From Sporosarcina luteola (lineage in GTDB: Bacteria; Bacillota; Bacilli; Bacillales_A; Planococcaceae): 64,000 nt of DNA. A model generated the notes under the pieces. It saw only the letters and a list, made by a program, of their open reading frames with translations, searched no databases and was not told the DNA's origin. The translations under genes were made by a program, and so were the position numbers. The stretch spans positions 248,001 to 312,000 of the forward strand of contig NZ_JAMBNV010000001.1 of NCBI RefSeq assembly GCF_023715245.1. Reading direction: 5' to 3'. Numbering within the stretch: position 1 is the first letter of the stretch; each line of letters begins with the position of its first letter. Positions 1 through 9,563 of the stretch are shown one piece after another.

Positions 1-2
1 TC

Positions 3-809
3 GGAAAGTGCTCGCTCACAGCGGCTATCCCGGTCTTATCTGTCATGGGCGTACAGGCAGTTCCGCTGCCGACTGCCATTTTGACGTCACAGACAGAGTA
101 TCCGAGCTATTATTGTGAAGATTTGACATCCAAGATGAATCATTTTACAGAAGAGTGGAGCAAGTTGAGCGCTTCTTTTGATGGCATTCATACGGGTTTC
201 GTGACAGGAAAAGAGCAGATTGAAAACATCTTTTCATTTTTACATACGTTTTACAAGGAAGGGACTACGCTTCTTGTCGATCCGGTAATGGGCGATCGGG
301 GAGAGATGTATGACGTTTTTTCTACGGAGCTGATTAGCTATATGAAGGAACTTGCGAAGCGTGCGGATATCATTACGCCGAACGTTACGGAGTGCTGTTT
401 GCTGACAGGCATGTCATATGACAAGTTGCATAACTACAAAACAAACGACGATTATTTAGCATCAATCGAGGAGGCAGGACGCCAACTACAGTCAATGACC
501 GGCGCAAGTCTCATTATAACTGGATTGAATCCTCCGGCCATTTCGGAAACCAGATACGTAGGTAATATGTATATCGATGGATCCCGCGCCTATCACAGTC
601 TCCAGGAGTATAACGGCATGAGCTATTCAGGGACGGGTGATTTATTTGCATCCGTCATTATGGGCGGTTTGATGCGTGGTCAAGACGTTGCGGAGGCAAT
701 GGAGCTTGCAGAGCAGTTCCTAAACGCTGCCATCGAAGCGACAGCGAAGGAACAGATTCCAAGCGTAGCGGGCGTGAATTTCGAAGCGTTTTTAAGGATG
801 TTGTTATAA
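3..809 (+). CDS. Pyridoxamine kinase (PfkB/ribokinase superfamily), 5'-truncated by window
   Basis: The product would phosphorylate pyridoxamine/pyridoxal to the 5'-phosphate in cytosolic vitamin B6 salvage. The open frame runs off the left edge: the codons before the first in-window ATG at 45 already encode the conserved family segment GKCSLTAAIPVLSVMG, so the true start lies upstream. Visible marks are DPVMGDRGEMYD (substrate and ATP-binding region), ITPNVTECCLLTG, and near the C-terminus SGTGDLFAS, which holds the GTGD anion-hole and catalytic Asp motif. The length fits the family once about 15-20 N-terminal residues are added. An intrinsic terminator follows, so it is the last gene of its unit. 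A hydroxymethylpyrimidine kinase is less likely given the N-terminal segment. Confidence 0.85.
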   Translation, partial: GKCSLTAAIPVLSVMGVQAVPLPTAILTSQTEYPSYYCEDLTSKMNHFTEEWSKLSASFDGIHTGFVTGKEQIENIFSFLHTFYKEGTTLLVDPVMGDRGEMYDVFSTELISYMKELAKRADIITPNVTECCLLTGMSYDKLHNYKTNDDYLASIEEAGRQLQSMTGASLIITGLNPPAISETRYVGNMYIDGSRAYHSLQEYNGMSYSGTGDLFASVIMGGLMRGQDVAEAMELAEQFLNAAIEATAKEQIPSVAGVNFEAFLRMLL

Positions 810-819
810 CAATAATCGA

Positions 820-864
820 AGCGAGCAGTTTCTTGATTAATTCAAGAGAATGTTCGCTTTTTAT
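820..864 (+). terminator. Intrinsic terminator after pyridoxamine kinase
   Basis: A 17 bp imperfect stem (820-836 pairing with 842-858) encloses a short AT loop and is followed by a T-rich run. It lies 11 bases after the stop codon. Confidence 0.8.
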
Positions 865-890
865 TAATAATCAATAAAATATTTCATAAA

Positions 891-920
891 TTAATACTCC
901 AAGTGTCAACAAAGTATAAT
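891..920 (+). promoter_or_regulatory. Probable sigma-A promoter of the hut genes
   Basis: The -10 TATAAT (915-920) is perfect and sits 18 bp after a weak -35 TTAATA (891-896). It lies about 75 bp upstream of hutU in the gap after the preceding terminator. No cre site or HutP-type leader was recognised. Confidence 0.45.
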
Positions 921-995
921 ATTACAATTAATCTATAAACAATTAACTGAACTTTCCTTATAGAATGATAGTAACGAAAGGGAGGTTATCAGAAA

Positions 996-2669
996 ATGAA
1001 AGCGGATACAGTGGAGAAGGTAGTTCAATATAGAGGTACGGAATTGAATACGAAGGGATGGCAACAGGAGGCGGCGCTTCGGATGCTCATGAACAATTTG
1101 CATCCTGATGTGGCGGAGCATCCTGAGAAGCTCGTCGTTTACGGGGGAATTGGGAAGGCGGCGCGTAACTGGGAGAGCTTTGACGCCATTGTCCGTTCAT
1201 TGAAGGAACTTGAGAATGATGAAACGTTATTGATCCAATCGGGTAAACCGGTTGCGATTTTCAAATCACATACAGATGCGCCTCGCGTGTTGATTGCCAA
1301 CTCGAATATTGTGCCGGCTTACGCCAATTGGGATACATTCCATGAGCTCGACAAGAAGGGCTTGATGATGTACGGACAAATGACGGCGGGCAGCTGGATC
1401 TATATCGGGTCTCAAGGAATCGTCCAAGGGACATATGAAACGTTTGCGGAGCTTGCGAAACAGCATTTCGAGGAGTCATTGAAAGGAACGATCACGTTAA
1501 CGGCTGGGCTCGGCGGCATGGGTGGTGCGCAGCCATTGGCAGTCACGATGGCGGGCGGCGTCTGCATCGGCATCGAAGTTGATGAAACGCGGATCGATCG
1601 CCGTATTGAAACGCGTTATACAGATATCAAAACGGATTCCCTTGATGAAGCGATCCGCCTTGCGGAAGAAGCGAAGGTGGAAGGGAAGGCGTTGTCGATC
1701 GGTCTTCTCGGAAATGCGGCAGATGTATTGCCAGAAATGATTGCACGTGGATTCAACCCGGATGTACTTACGGACCAGACATCTGCGCATGACCCGTTGA
1801 ATGGCTATATCCCGTCCGGCATGTCGCTTGAAGAGGCGGCGGAGCTACGCGCTTCCAATCCGGATGAATATGTAAAACGGGCGAAAGCATCGATGGCGAA
1901 GCATGTTTCTGCAATGGTCGAGATGATGGATAAAGGCGCGATCACGTTCGATTACGGGAACAACATCCGTCAAGTGGCGAAGGACGAGGGCGTTGAGCGG
2001 GCATTTGATTTCCCTGGATTCGTTCCGGCTTATATCCGTCCGCAGTTCTGTGAAGGGAAAGGGCCTTTCCGCTGGGTGGCGCTTTCCGGAGACCCGGAAG
2101 ATATCCGGAAGACAGATGAAGTCATTTTACGTGAATTCAGTTACAATACACATCTTTGCAATTGGATTCGGATGGCGCAGGAGAAGATTCAGTTCCAAGG
2201 ATTGCCTTCTCGTATTTGCTGGCTAGGGTATGGCGAGCGTGCGCGTTTCGGGAAGATCATCAATGACATGGTTGCGAGCGGCGAATTAAGTGCACCGATC
2301 GTCATCGGACGTGACCACCTCGACTCGGGATCTGTTGCTTCCCCGAACCGTGAGACGGAAGCGATGAAGGATGGTTCAGATGTTGTTTCCGACTGGCCGA
2401 TCTTGAACGCGATGATCAATGCTGTTGGTGGGGCGACTTGGGTATCAGTCCATCATGGCGGCGGGGTCGGCATGGGGTATTCCCAGCATGCGGGCATGGT
2501 CATTGTCGCAGACGGAACGAAGGAAGCGGAAGCGCGGCTTGAACGTGTCTTGACGTCAGATCCTGGAATGGGCATCGCGCGCCACGTCGATGCGGGCTAT
2601 GACTTGGCCATTCAAACAGCGAAGGAAAAAGGGGTTAACATCCCAATGATGGAAGGTGGAAATCATTGA
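996..2669 (+). CDS. hutU: Urocanate hydratase
   Basis: Urocanase converts urocanate to imidazolone propionate, the second step of histidine degradation, using tightly bound NAD+ as electrophile. The 557-residue length is normal for the family. The signature [16 protein letters not shown] is present at about residues 399-414, with the Cys that marks the active site. [18 protein letters not shown] and [13 protein letters not shown] are also typical. The ATG follows AAAGGGAGG at good spacing. Its TGA overlaps the TTG start of hutI, so the two are translationally coupled. The usual partner hutH (histidase) is not in the window, so this operon starts at the second step unless hutH lies elsewhere. 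Confidence 0.97.
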   Translation: MKADTVEKVVQYRGTELNTKGWQQEAALRMLMNNLHPDVAEHPEKLVVYGGIGKAARNWESFDAIVRSLKELENDETLLIQSGKPVAIFKSHTDAPRVLIANSNIVPAYANWDTFHELDKKGLMMYGQMTAGSWIYIGSQGIVQGTYETFAELAKQHFEESLKGTITLTAGLGGMGGAQPLAVTMAGGVCIGIEVDETRIDRRIETRYTDIKTDSLDEAIRLAEEAKVEGKALSIGLLGNAADVLPEMIARGFNPDVLTDQTSAHDPLNGYIPSGMSLEEAAELRASNPDEYVKRAKASMAKHVSAMVEMMDKGAITFDYGNNIRQVAKDEGVERAFDFPGFVPAYIRPQFCEGKGPFRWVALSGDPEDIRKTDEVILREFSYNTHLCNWIRMAQEKIQFQGLPSRICWLGYGERARFGKIINDMVASGELSAPIVIGRDHLDSGSVASPNRETEAMKDGSDVVSDWPILNAMINAVGGATWVSVHHGGGVGMGYSQHAGMVIVADGTKEAEARLERVLTSDPGMGIARHVDAGYDLAIQTAKEKGVNIPMMEGGNH

Positions 2670-3919
2670 AACCAATCTGGATTAAACATGCAGCACAACT
2701 GGCGACAATCGCGGGCAAGAATGCGCCGCGTAAGCACAAGGAAATGTCTGAACTAGGAATTATTGAAGATGGTAGTGTATGGATTGAAGATGGCGTCGTT
2801 ACAGCAATCGGGACGACCGAGGAATTGGAGCGTCAATTCGGCGACCGTGCGTCCGAGGCGGACATTATTGATGCGACAGGGCGTCTCGTAACACCGGGAC
2901 TCGTCGACCCGCATACGCATGTAGTCTATGGAGGAAGCCGAGAGCGCGAATTCGAAATGCGTCTAGAAGGCGCTACTTATATGGAAATCATGAATGCGGG
3001 CGGCGGAATCCACGCGACGACGCGGATGACACGTGAAGCAACGGAAGATGAATTGGTGGAGCAATCTACGCGCAGGCTCGATTCATTCCTGAAGCACGGT
3101 GTAACGACTGTCGAGGGGAAGAGCGGCTATGGCCTTGATCTGGAAACGGAGCTGAAGCAGCTGCGGGCGACGAAGCGGCTGAATGAAACCCATCCGATCG
3201 ACCTCGTGCCGACATTCATGGGGGCGCATGCCGTTCCACAAGAATATAAAGGCAATGAAGATGAATATATTGATAGTATTATCAACGATATGCTTCCGAT
3301 AGTTGCAGAAGAGAAGCTAGCGGTCTTCAACGATGTGTTCTGCGAAGTGGGTGTGTTCACGCCCGAACAATCGGAACGTATTTTGGAGGCCGGGAAGAAA
3401 CTTGGGTTAATTCCAAAAATCCATGCGGACGAAATCGAATCGTATGGCGGGGCTGAGTTAGCTGCAAAAGTCGGCGCCATTTCAGCGGAACATCTGTTGA
3501 AGGCGTCTGACGAAGGGATCAAGCAGATGGCGGAAGCGGGAGTGATCGCTTGTTTATTGCCGGCAACTGCTTTGTACTTACGCGAGGATGCGGCAAAAGG
3601 GCGTCAAATGGTTGATGAAGGCGTTGCTGTCGCCATTTCGACGGACTGCAATCCGGGCTCGTCACCGACGACTTCGATGCCGCTCGTCATGAACTTGGCG
3701 TGCATCTCGATGCGTTTGACGCCTGCGGAGGCACTTGTCGCGGCGACGATGAATGCTGCTTGCGCCATCCGGATGGAGGACAAAGTCGGTTCGCTCGAAG
3801 TCGGCAAGCAAGGGGACGTCGTCATGTGGAATATTTCGAACTACCAGGAGTTGCAGTATTTATTCGGCGTGAATCATGTGGATAAGGTTTGGAAAAAGGG
3901 AGAAATGGTCGTAGGGTAA
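2666..3919 (+). CDS. hutI: Imidazolonepropionase
   Basis: This amidohydrolase opens imidazolone-5-propionate to N-formimino-L-glutamate, step three of histidine catabolism. The metal-binding motif is visible as [10 protein letters not shown] near residue 78. [15 protein letters not shown] and the late Asp in [11 protein letters not shown] complete the site. The length of 417 residues is standard. Translation starts at a TTG that overlaps the hutU stop by four bases, with GGAAGGTGG placed correctly upstream. A strong terminator follows, so hutU-hutI form one unit, and the next membrane protein needs its own promoter or read-through. Confidence 0.96.
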   Translation: MKPIWIKHAAQLATIAGKNAPRKHKEMSELGIIEDGSVWIEDGVVTAIGTTEELERQFGDRASEADIIDATGRLVTPGLVDPHTHVVYGGSREREFEMRLEGATYMEIMNAGGGIHATTRMTREATEDELVEQSTRRLDSFLKHGVTTVEGKSGYGLDLETELKQLRATKRLNETHPIDLVPTFMGAHAVPQEYKGNEDEYIDSIINDMLPIVAEEKLAVFNDVFCEVGVFTPEQSERILEAGKKLGLIPKIHADEIESYGGAELAAKVGAISAEHLLKASDEGIKQMAEAGVIACLLPATALYLREDAAKGRQMVDEGVAVAISTDCNPGSSPTTSMPLVMNLACISMRLTPAEALVAATMNAACAIRMEDKVGSLEVGKQGDVVMWNISNYQELQYLFGVNHVDKVWKKGEMVVG

Positions 3920-3925
3920 GGACTT

Positions 3926-3966
3926 GCCGTGAATGAACAATGTAACGCTTCATTCACGGCTTTCAT
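3926..3966 (+). terminator. Intrinsic terminator after hutI
   Basis: A perfect 12 bp stem, GCCGTGAATGAA with TTCATTCACGGC (3926-3937 and 3949-3960), is followed by TTTC and AT-rich DNA. Confidence 0.85.
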
Positions 3967-4009
3967 TTAATTTAATTTGACAGAATATTGGGGGAAGGGT
4001 GAAAGAGGT

Positions 4010-5329
4010 ATGGCACAAGTGGGGGAGAAAGTTACTACGCGATCGAATCCGGGTATGTGGAAGTTTTTCGTCTTCAGCGCAATCGGTGCATTTATGTTTT
4101 TCGTGCCGGTCACGATCGGTGAAAAGAATTCAATCATGCTCGATCATATCGTCACATGGATTCAAACGCATTTCGGAGGGGCTTTACCGTATTATGCATT
4201 GGTCGTCATTCTAGCCGGAGCAGTGTATCCGTTCGTTTCAGGTACGTGGAAAAAATCGACCGTCAATATGGTCTTTTCATTTTTCAAGGTGATCGGCTTG
4301 GTTGTGGGGATCATGCTCGTTTTCAGCGTAGGACCTGGATGGCTTTTTGATCCAAGCATGGGGCCGTTCCTGTTGAATAAGTTAGTCATCCCTGTTGGAT
4401 TATTAGTTCCGATCGGTGCGGTATTCCTTGCTTTGTTAGTCGGGTATGGCCTGTTGGAATTTGTCGGCGTCCTCGTGCAGCCGATCATGCGTCCGATTTG
4501 GAAGACGCCTGGCAGGTCGGCGATTGATGCCGTCGCTTCATTCGTTGGTTCGTATTCGTTGGGGCTTTTGATTACAAACCGCGTGTACAAGGAAGGGAAA
4601 TACACAGCGAAAGAAGCTGCCATCATTGCGACAGGATTCTCGACGGTTTCCGCGACGTTCATGGTCGTCGTCGCCAAGACGCTCGACCTGATGAGCATGT
4701 GGAATTTGTATTTCTGGACGACGCTGGTTGTCACTTTTATTGTTACAGCAATCACTGTCCACTTATGGCCGTTGCGTTCAATCAAGAACGAGTATTACGA
4801 AGGTTCGACGCCGCAGCCGGAAGTGAAGCCGGAAGGGAAGCGCTTTGCAGCAGCCTGGAATGAAGCAATGGAAACTGTCTCGAAAGCGCCTACGTTCGCG
4901 CAAAATATTGTGGCGAACGTAAAGGATGGGTTGTTGATGGCTATGGCGATCCTGCCTTCCATCTTGTCGATCGGTCTCTTAGGGCTCGTCTTGGCAGAGT
5001 TTACACCTGTATTCGATTGGCTCGGCTACATCTTCTATCCGTTCACATGGGCGTTGCAGCTGCCGGAGCCGATGTTAGTTGCAAAAGCGAGTGCGCTCGG
5101 CATAGCGGAAATGTTCCTGCCGGCGTTGCTCGTTGTGGAATCGGCATTGGTCGTCAAGTTCGTCATTGCGGTCGTATCTGTTTCGTCGATCATCTTCTTC
5201 TCGGCGGTCGTGCCTTGTATCGTTTCGACGGAAATTCCGATCTCCATTCCGCAGCTTATTGCGATTTGGGTGCAGCGCGTCATCCTGACAATCGTTATTG
5301 TGACGCCGATTGCGTATTTATTGCTATAG
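4010..5329 (+). CDS. YjiH-type nucleoside-recognition (Gate) domain membrane protein
   Basis: This is a polytopic inner-membrane protein of about 439 residues with roughly ten hydrophobic segments. The duplicated Gate/nucleoside-recognition fold is seen in paired stretches such as FVGSYSLGLLITNRVYKEG and FLPALLVVESALVVKFVIA. E. coli YjiH-like proteins have no firmly assigned substrate. Its place directly after hutUI suggests import or export of histidine or a degradation product, but this is inference from position only. I prefer the ATG at 4010, about 10 nt after GGGGGAAGGG, over an in-frame TTG at 3977 that lacks a ribosome site. The hutI terminator lies between the genes, so coupling to hut is not certain. 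Confidence 0.75.
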   Translation: MAQVGEKVTTRSNPGMWKFFVFSAIGAFMFFVPVTIGEKNSIMLDHIVTWIQTHFGGALPYYALVVILAGAVYPFVSGTWKKSTVNMVFSFFKVIGLVVGIMLVFSVGPGWLFDPSMGPFLLNKLVIPVGLLVPIGAVFLALLVGYGLLEFVGVLVQPIMRPIWKTPGRSAIDAVASFVGSYSLGLLITNRVYKEGKYTAKEAAIIATGFSTVSATFMVVVAKTLDLMSMWNLYFWTTLVVTFIVTAITVHLWPLRSIKNEYYEGSTPQPEVKPEGKRFAAAWNEAMETVSKAPTFAQNIVANVKDGLLMAMAILPSILSIGLLGLVLAEFTPVFDWLGYIFYPFTWALQLPEPMLVAKASALGIAEMFLPALLVVESALVVKFVIAVVSVSSIIFFSAVVPCIVSTEIPISIPQLIAIWVQRVILTIVIVTPIAYLLL

Positions 5330-5342
5330 GTGAGGATTCAGG

Positions 5343-5368
5343 CACCCGGGGAGCCCGGGTGTTTTTTT
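5343..5368 (+). terminator. Intrinsic terminator after the YjiH-type gene
   Basis: A perfect 8 bp GC-rich stem, CACCCGGG with CCCGGGTG, has a 3-nt loop and is followed by seven T residues. Confidence 0.9.
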
Positions 5369-5487
5369 ATCGATCAATTTCCATGGTATATCGGTCATCT
5401 GGAGCGAGTTATCGGTCAGTTCCGAGAAGTTATCGGTCAGTTGGAGCGAGTTATCGGTCATTTTCACAAAGTTATCGTCATTTCGGG
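5367..5487. repeat. Intergenic tandem array A, 20-22 bp units, core TTATCGGTCA
   Basis: Six degenerate head-to-tail units of 20-22 bp share the core TTATCGGTCA. The central copies start at 5409, 5430 and 5451. Inter-unit sequence varies (GTTGGAGCGAG, GTTCCGAGAAG). The array begins right after the terminator, and any reading frame across it is repeat-driven and non-coding in appearance. One of seven such arrays in the window. Confidence 0.85.
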
Positions 5488-5575
5488 ACTATCGACCCCC
5501 GCTAAAGTGGAGCGAAGCGGCATCACCTCGCCATGTTTGTTATGATGAGGGAAAGCAACATAGGGGGGATACAAG

Positions 5576-7399
5576 ATGATTGGTAGAAACGATCCTTGTA
5601 CGTGCGGGAGTGGGAAGAAATATAAGAAATGCTGTGGCAAGAAGGGGCCGGATTTAATCGGGTTGATTGTGAATGAAGAATTGGATCAAGTCCTTGGTAA
5701 TTTCTTCGGGCGGTATCCGAAAGGGGACGACCGGAAAGAGATGACCCGCATGATGCGGGAATGGATTCTCCGTCTATCGGACAGCTGGAGCAAAGAAGAT
5801 ATTGAAGAGGCGGCGGGTGAGTTTTATTTATTCATTTACAATCCGTCGGGATGGCATGAATACATACAGGAACAGCTCGGGAAGGCGAAGCGCGAGGCGG
5901 TCATATCCATTTTGAAAGCCTGGGATGAACCTTTCATGCTATTGGCGGAAGTAGTTGGTGCGGACGATGGGATGTTGGAAGTCCGTCAGTTATTCACGGA
6001 AGAAGTCTATCATGTCACCCGGAATGAAGGGATGCCGGCCGACCCAGGAACATTGATGTTCGGCTCAGTGCTGCGTGATCCGCGGACAAGGGAGGACGCC
6101 ATTGCACCGATTTCTTCGATGGTGTTCCTTGCGAAATGGAGCAAGCAGACGAAGCAATCGCTCATGGAATTGCGTGAAGCTCATGAAGGGAAGACGCCGA
6201 AGGAATTCATTCGTGCGCATGCGCTTGATATTTATGAGCTTTTCATTAAGCGGAGCTTGGCATCACTGAATGAATTGGTCGAGGAAGTGCTCGTCCCTTC
6301 GCAGTTGGATGCATTGAAAGCGTTGGAAGGGGCGATGCGCGAGCTTGGACAGGATGCCGATGCGCGTGAGATTATGCATAAATTGGCGGTCGCGTATTTC
6401 ATGAATGTCCAACAGGAAATCGCCTCACAGCCGGATCTTGTTGCAGCCGCTGTTTGGACGGGTTCGAAGCTTGGCGTTGTGCGGGGACTTGAAGATAATG
6501 AAGCGGAAATTGCGACCCGATACGAAGCGTCCTCCGATGGGATGAAACCATACATTGAAGACTTGTCCTCCTTGTACGAAGAGATGATGGGCAGCTTCGA
6601 CGAGCCGATGGCGAACGTTGTTTACGACATCGGCACCGATCCGCGACCTTCCGAAAAAGGGCTTTGGGAAACGGCGATGACGACGGCAGGAGTCGTCCAG
6701 TCGGAACGCAAACCGAATGTGGATGAAGGAAGGGCGCAAATGCTAGCGTATGAAGCGTATGCGGCGGAAAGTGAAGATGAACGCAGGGAACTTGCAGCAA
6801 AGGCAATGGCGATTTCACCCGAACTATCGGATGCGCTATTGCTTGCGGCGGAGTCAGAGAGCAATCCAGGGAAAGCATCCGCTAAATTCGAAAAGGCGAT
6901 CCGTAATGCGAGCAAGACGTTCGAGCCGGGAGAGAACCCGTGGATGAACCTTCCGAACCGGCCGTTCATGCGGGCCGCTTTCGCGTATGGTGTCCATTTA
7001 TTCCGGCAAAGAGAGTTTGACGAAGCGGCGGATGTGTTCAAAGATCTCGTCCGCATGAACCCGACGGATAATCAAGGCGCGCGGTATGAAGCGGTTGCTT
7101 GTTTGATTCATGCGCAGCGGTTCAATGAAGCGGCTGAACTTATGGTTCGCTATGAAAAAGGATCGCAAAGCGACGCGGCCTATTTATATCTGGATTGGAA
7201 ACTTGAGCATGATGCATCTGAAGGGAAGTCCGAAGAAGCTGACGAAATGCTTGAAAAAGCGGCGAAGGCGAATGGGCATGTCTTGCATTTGAAGACGTTC
7301 AAGGCGAAGACGATTGACTATCCGAAACAATTGAACATCCAACCAGGAAGTGAAGAGGAAGCGCGTTATATTTGGCTATTGTTGAATGGCGAGAATTGA
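5576..7399 (+). CDS. SEC-C zinc-motif protein with C-terminal TPR-like repeats
   Basis: The first 23 residues form an SEC-C zinc-binding motif, PCTCGSGKKYKKCCGKK, as at the C-terminus of SecA but here N-terminal. Residues 30-330 are alpha-helical with no recognised enzyme motif and match the architecture of the second SEC-C gene at 11151. Residues 380-600 look like tetratricopeptide-type helical pairs (ALAYEAYAAES..., EFDEAADVFKDLVRMNPTDNQGARYEAVA), suggesting a protein-binding scaffold. The length of 607 residues is much greater than the usual small SEC-C proteins. A good ribosome site (GGGGGG) precedes the ATG. The function is unknown; a role in protein quality control or export would be a guess. 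Confidence 0.8.
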   Translation: MIGRNDPCTCGSGKKYKKCCGKKGPDLIGLIVNEELDQVLGNFFGRYPKGDDRKEMTRMMREWILRLSDSWSKEDIEEAAGEFYLFIYNPSGWHEYIQEQLGKAKREAVISILKAWDEPFMLLAEVVGADDGMLEVRQLFTEEVYHVTRNEGMPADPGTLMFGSVLRDPRTREDAIAPISSMVFLAKWSKQTKQSLMELREAHEGKTPKEFIRAHALDIYELFIKRSLASLNELVEEVLVPSQLDALKALEGAMRELGQDADAREIMHKLAVAYFMNVQQEIASQPDLVAAAVWTGSKLGVVRGLEDNEAEIATRYEASSDGMKPYIEDLSSLYEEMMGSFDEPMANVVYDIGTDPRPSEKGLWETAMTTAGVVQSERKPNVDEGRAQMLAYEAYAAESEDERRELAAKAMAISPELSDALLLAAESESNPGKASAKFEKAIRNASKTFEPGENPWMNLPNRPFMRAAFAYGVHLFRQREFDEAADVFKDLVRMNPTDNQGARYEAVACLIHAQRFNEAAELMVRYEKGSQSDAAYLYLDWKLEHDASEGKSEEADEMLEKAAKANGHVLHLKTFKAKTIDYPKQLNIQPGSEEEARYIWLLLNGEN

Positions 7400-7410
7400 G
7401 ATAACGCGTC

Positions 7411-7590
7411 CGTTTATGCGTGAATTTCGGCGTTTATGAGCGATTTTGGCGATTTATGCTCTTCTAGAAGCGTTTATGCGTCGATTTATGAATTTATGCG
7501 CGTCTAGTAGCGTTTATGCGCCGATTTCGGGAATTATGCTTCATTCGATAGATTTATGCGTGATTATAGAAGTTTATGCGTATTTCGCAC
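7411..7590. repeat. Intergenic tandem array B, nine 20 bp units, core TTTATGCG
   Basis: Nine units run at an exact 20 bp period from 7411 to 7590. Positions 3-9 of each unit are close to TTTATGC while the remainder drifts. The array fills the space between the SEC-C stop and the shared terminator with the convergent TIGR00266 gene. Confidence 0.9.
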
Positions 7591-7593
7591 AAG

Positions 7594-7625
7594 AAAAAAC
7601 CGGAACGCCGCAGCGTTCCGGTTTT
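7594..7625. terminator. Bidirectional terminator between SEC-C gene and TIGR00266 gene
   Basis: A 10 bp perfect stem, ACCGGAACGC with GCGTTCCGGT (7599-7608 and 7613-7622), has an A run on the left and a T run on the right. It can therefore terminate both converging transcripts. Confidence 0.85.
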
Positions 7626-7631
7626 ACTCAT

Positions 7632-8429
7632 TCATTTCCCGCCTAGCATATTGAACAATCCACCTGCGATACTGCCTTCATCACGTGAGCCTCCGCCTGG
7701 AGTTTGCGGTGCAGCTGCGAAGACGCGGCTTGCGAGTCTGGAGAATGGCAATGATTGGACCCATACCTTTCCTGGTCCTCTCAGCGTGGCAAAGAACAAT
7801 CCTTCGCCGCCGAACAATGCTGTCTTGATGCCTTTTACCATTTCGATATTATAGTTGACGTCTTGCGTCATGGCGACGAGGCAACCTGTATCGACGCGCA
7901 GCGTTTCGCCAGGAGAAAGGGTCTTCTCGATGATCGTTCCACCGGCATGGACGAAAGCCATGCCGTCCCCTTCAAGCTTTTGCATGATGAATCCTTCGCC
8001 GCCGAAAAAGCCGACGCCAAGTTTTCTTTGGAATTCAACCCCGACAGAAACCCCTTTTGCTGCAGCTAAAAATGCATCCTTCTGACAGATGATCTTGCCG
8101 TTGTATTGGCTTAAATCCATCGGGATGATTTTTCCCGGATAAGGAGCTGCGAATGAGGCGTGTTTTTTGCCGGATCCTTCATTCGTGAATGTCGTCATGA
8201 AGAGACTTTCTCCTGTAATCAGGCGTTTTCCTGCTCCCATCAACTTGCCCATGATGCCTCCGCCGGAATTTCCTGAGCCATCTCCGAAAATCGTCTCCAT
8301 TTCGATTCCGTCTTCCATCATCATCAATGAACCTGCTTCTGCGACAACTGTTTCGCCTGGATCCAATTCAACTTCTACAAATTGCATATCGTCTCCGTAC
8401 AATTTGAAATCGATTTCGTGATTGTTCAT
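7632..8429 (-). CDS. TIGR00266/AIM24-family protein
   Basis: This 265-residue protein belongs to the TIGR00266 (AIM24) family, whose members form a beta-rich fold of repeated strands. Family marks include the N-terminal [21 protein letters not shown], the central [13 protein letters not shown], and the late [30 protein letters not shown]. It has no signal peptide or membrane segment and no established biochemical role. It is transcribed alone, upstream of a TetR gene on the same strand, and ends at a shared bidirectional terminator. Confidence 0.85.
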   Translation of the reverse strand: MNNHEIDFKLYGDDMQFVEVELDPGETVVAEAGSLMMMEDGIEMETIFGDGSGNSGGGIMGKLMGAGKRLITGESLFMTTFTNEGSGKKHASFAAPYPGKIIPMDLSQYNGKIICQKDAFLAAAKGVSVGVEFQRKLGVGFFGGEGFIMQKLEGDGMAFVHAGGTIIEKTLSPGETLRVDTGCLVAMTQDVNYNIEMVKGIKTALFGGEGLFFATLRGPGKVWVQSLPFSRLASRVFAAAPQTPGGGSRDEGSIAGGLFNMLGGK

Positions 8430-8488
8430 AAAATGCCCCCTAAAAGTTTAGTTGTTGATTACTTGTACGGTGGTAGGCTTCGAAAGTT

Positions 8489-9373
8489 TCACGAATTTGC
8501 TTTAATCGAGTCAATATATTTCCATAGTAGGAATATGACTTCATTTACACGATCGGCAAGTATCTTGCCATTGCTATCTTCACGGAATGAACGGCCGACC
8601 ACCTCCAAAAGGGATACTCTAGGATTCTCGGCCTGCAATTCGGAGAGAAGGAAGTTTGCGTAGTCCACGCAGTTTCCAATCTGTTCCTGTTCCAATTTCT
8701 TTTTTAGAACTAGCAGGTCCTCTTGGAGTTTTTCTTTCAGATCTCCAGCCGGTATTTCTAATGACGAAATTAAATGTTGTTCAAGCAGGACATCCTTCTG
8801 TTCAATCATATCGGACATGAGGGCGTCCATCCTTCGGAATGTGAAATGGACAAGTTTTTCAATGTCCGGGTCCTTGGATGAGCCGGCTTTCCAGAAATGG
8901 TTCAGTTGTTGGATCATCCCGAGCGTCATGACAGAGCAGTCAAAAGCATGTGGCTTGGCCTCCTCGCCATAGAGGTCGACGAGGCGACCGGCAATCCATT
9001 TTAACTCGCTCAGATGGTACGCCTTCACGAAATTTCGGAGCTCTTCATCATTGGAATAAAAAACTGCCTCGTAAATCGGAAGCAGATTCAGTTCCCGGTT
9101 CACTTGCATCCGGACGAGGATCTGCCCGGCTAATATGTCTTTATCCTTTTTATCACGCCCGACGAGAAGTTCGCGTCTCCTGATGACAGACTCGTTATGG
9201 GCATCTTCTAAAATGGCCATAAGGCATTCATTTTTGGATGTGAAATAATTATAAAATGTCCCTTTGGAAATCTTTGCTTCTTCCAAAATGTCTTGAACGG
9301 ACGTAGCTGTGAATCCTTTATCGATAAATAGTTTTTTAGCTAATAGCATGACTTGGCGTTTACGTTCGTTCAT
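8489..9373 (-). CDS. TetR-family regulator (YcnC-like) of the adjacent exporter
   Basis: The N-terminal 50 residues form a TetR helix-turn-helix (LAKKLFIDKGFTATSVQDILEEAKISKGTFYNYFTSKNE, shown only to name the motif region). With about 294 residues it is longer than usual TetR proteins and resembles B. subtilis YcnC in size and in being divergent from a DHA2 exporter. I chose the ATG at 9373 because AAGGGTGATAG lies at proper spacing, rather than the GTG three codons upstream. It probably represses itself and the exporter through the palindromes in the shared promoter region. Confidence 0.85.
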   Translation of the reverse strand: MNERKRQVMLLAKKLFIDKGFTATSVQDILEEAKISKGTFYNYFTSKNECLMAILEDAHNESVIRRRELLVGRDKKDKDILAGQILVRMQVNRELNLLPIYEAVFYSNDEELRNFVKAYHLSELKWIAGRLVDLYGEEAKPHAFDCSVMTLGMIQQLNHFWKAGSSKDPDIEKLVHFTFRRMDALMSDMIEQKDVLLEQHLISSLEIPAGDLKEKLQEDLLVLKKKLEQEQIGNCVDYANFLLSELQAENPRVSLLEVVGRSFREDSNGKILADRVNEVIFLLWKYIDSIKANS

Positions 9374-9397
9374 CTCTATCACCCTTGATTTTCTGAA

Positions 9398-9418
9398 TTT
9401 GTACTGTGAGTATAAAAT
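9398..9418. promoter_or_regulatory. Candidate TetR operator 1
   Basis: TTGTACTGTGAGTATAAAAT contains the palindrome TACT-N3-AGTA. The same extended motif recurs 98 bp away at 9498, next to the exporter. It lies just upstream of the regulator start. Confidence 0.5.
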
Positions 9419-9436
9419 GATTTTACCATGCTTACT

Positions 9437-9450
9437 ACTGATTTGTCAGT
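9437..9450. promoter_or_regulatory. Candidate third palindrome in the TetR/MFS intergenic region
   Basis: ACTGA-TTTG-TCAGT is a perfect 5 bp inverted repeat between the two longer operator candidates. Confidence 0.3.
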
Positions 9451-9487
9451 GTTGAAAACTTTTTTTGATTGAAAACGATTTCTATAT

Positions 9488-9516
9488 TTGATTATTTTGT
9501 ACTGACGGTATAAAAT
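9488..9516 (+). promoter_or_regulatory. Exporter promoter overlapping TetR operator 2
   Basis: The -35 TTGATT (9488-9493) and a -10 TAAAAT (9511-9516) are 17 bp apart. The spacer holds TTGTACTGACGGTAT, whose core TAC(T/C)G...C(G/A)GTA is an imperfect palindrome and matches operator 1. Binding there would block RNA polymerase. Confidence 0.55.
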
Positions 9517-9563
9517 ATGGAATTGTGTATAGATAAAGATTGAATTTGAATGGGGGCCTTCTA

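Noticed and set aside
5330..5545. Repeat-rich open frames such as those across arrays A, D and G
   Set aside because: The frames are produced by the 21 bp period (a multiple of three); all three frames stay open, no ribosome sites are present and the translations are pure repeats.
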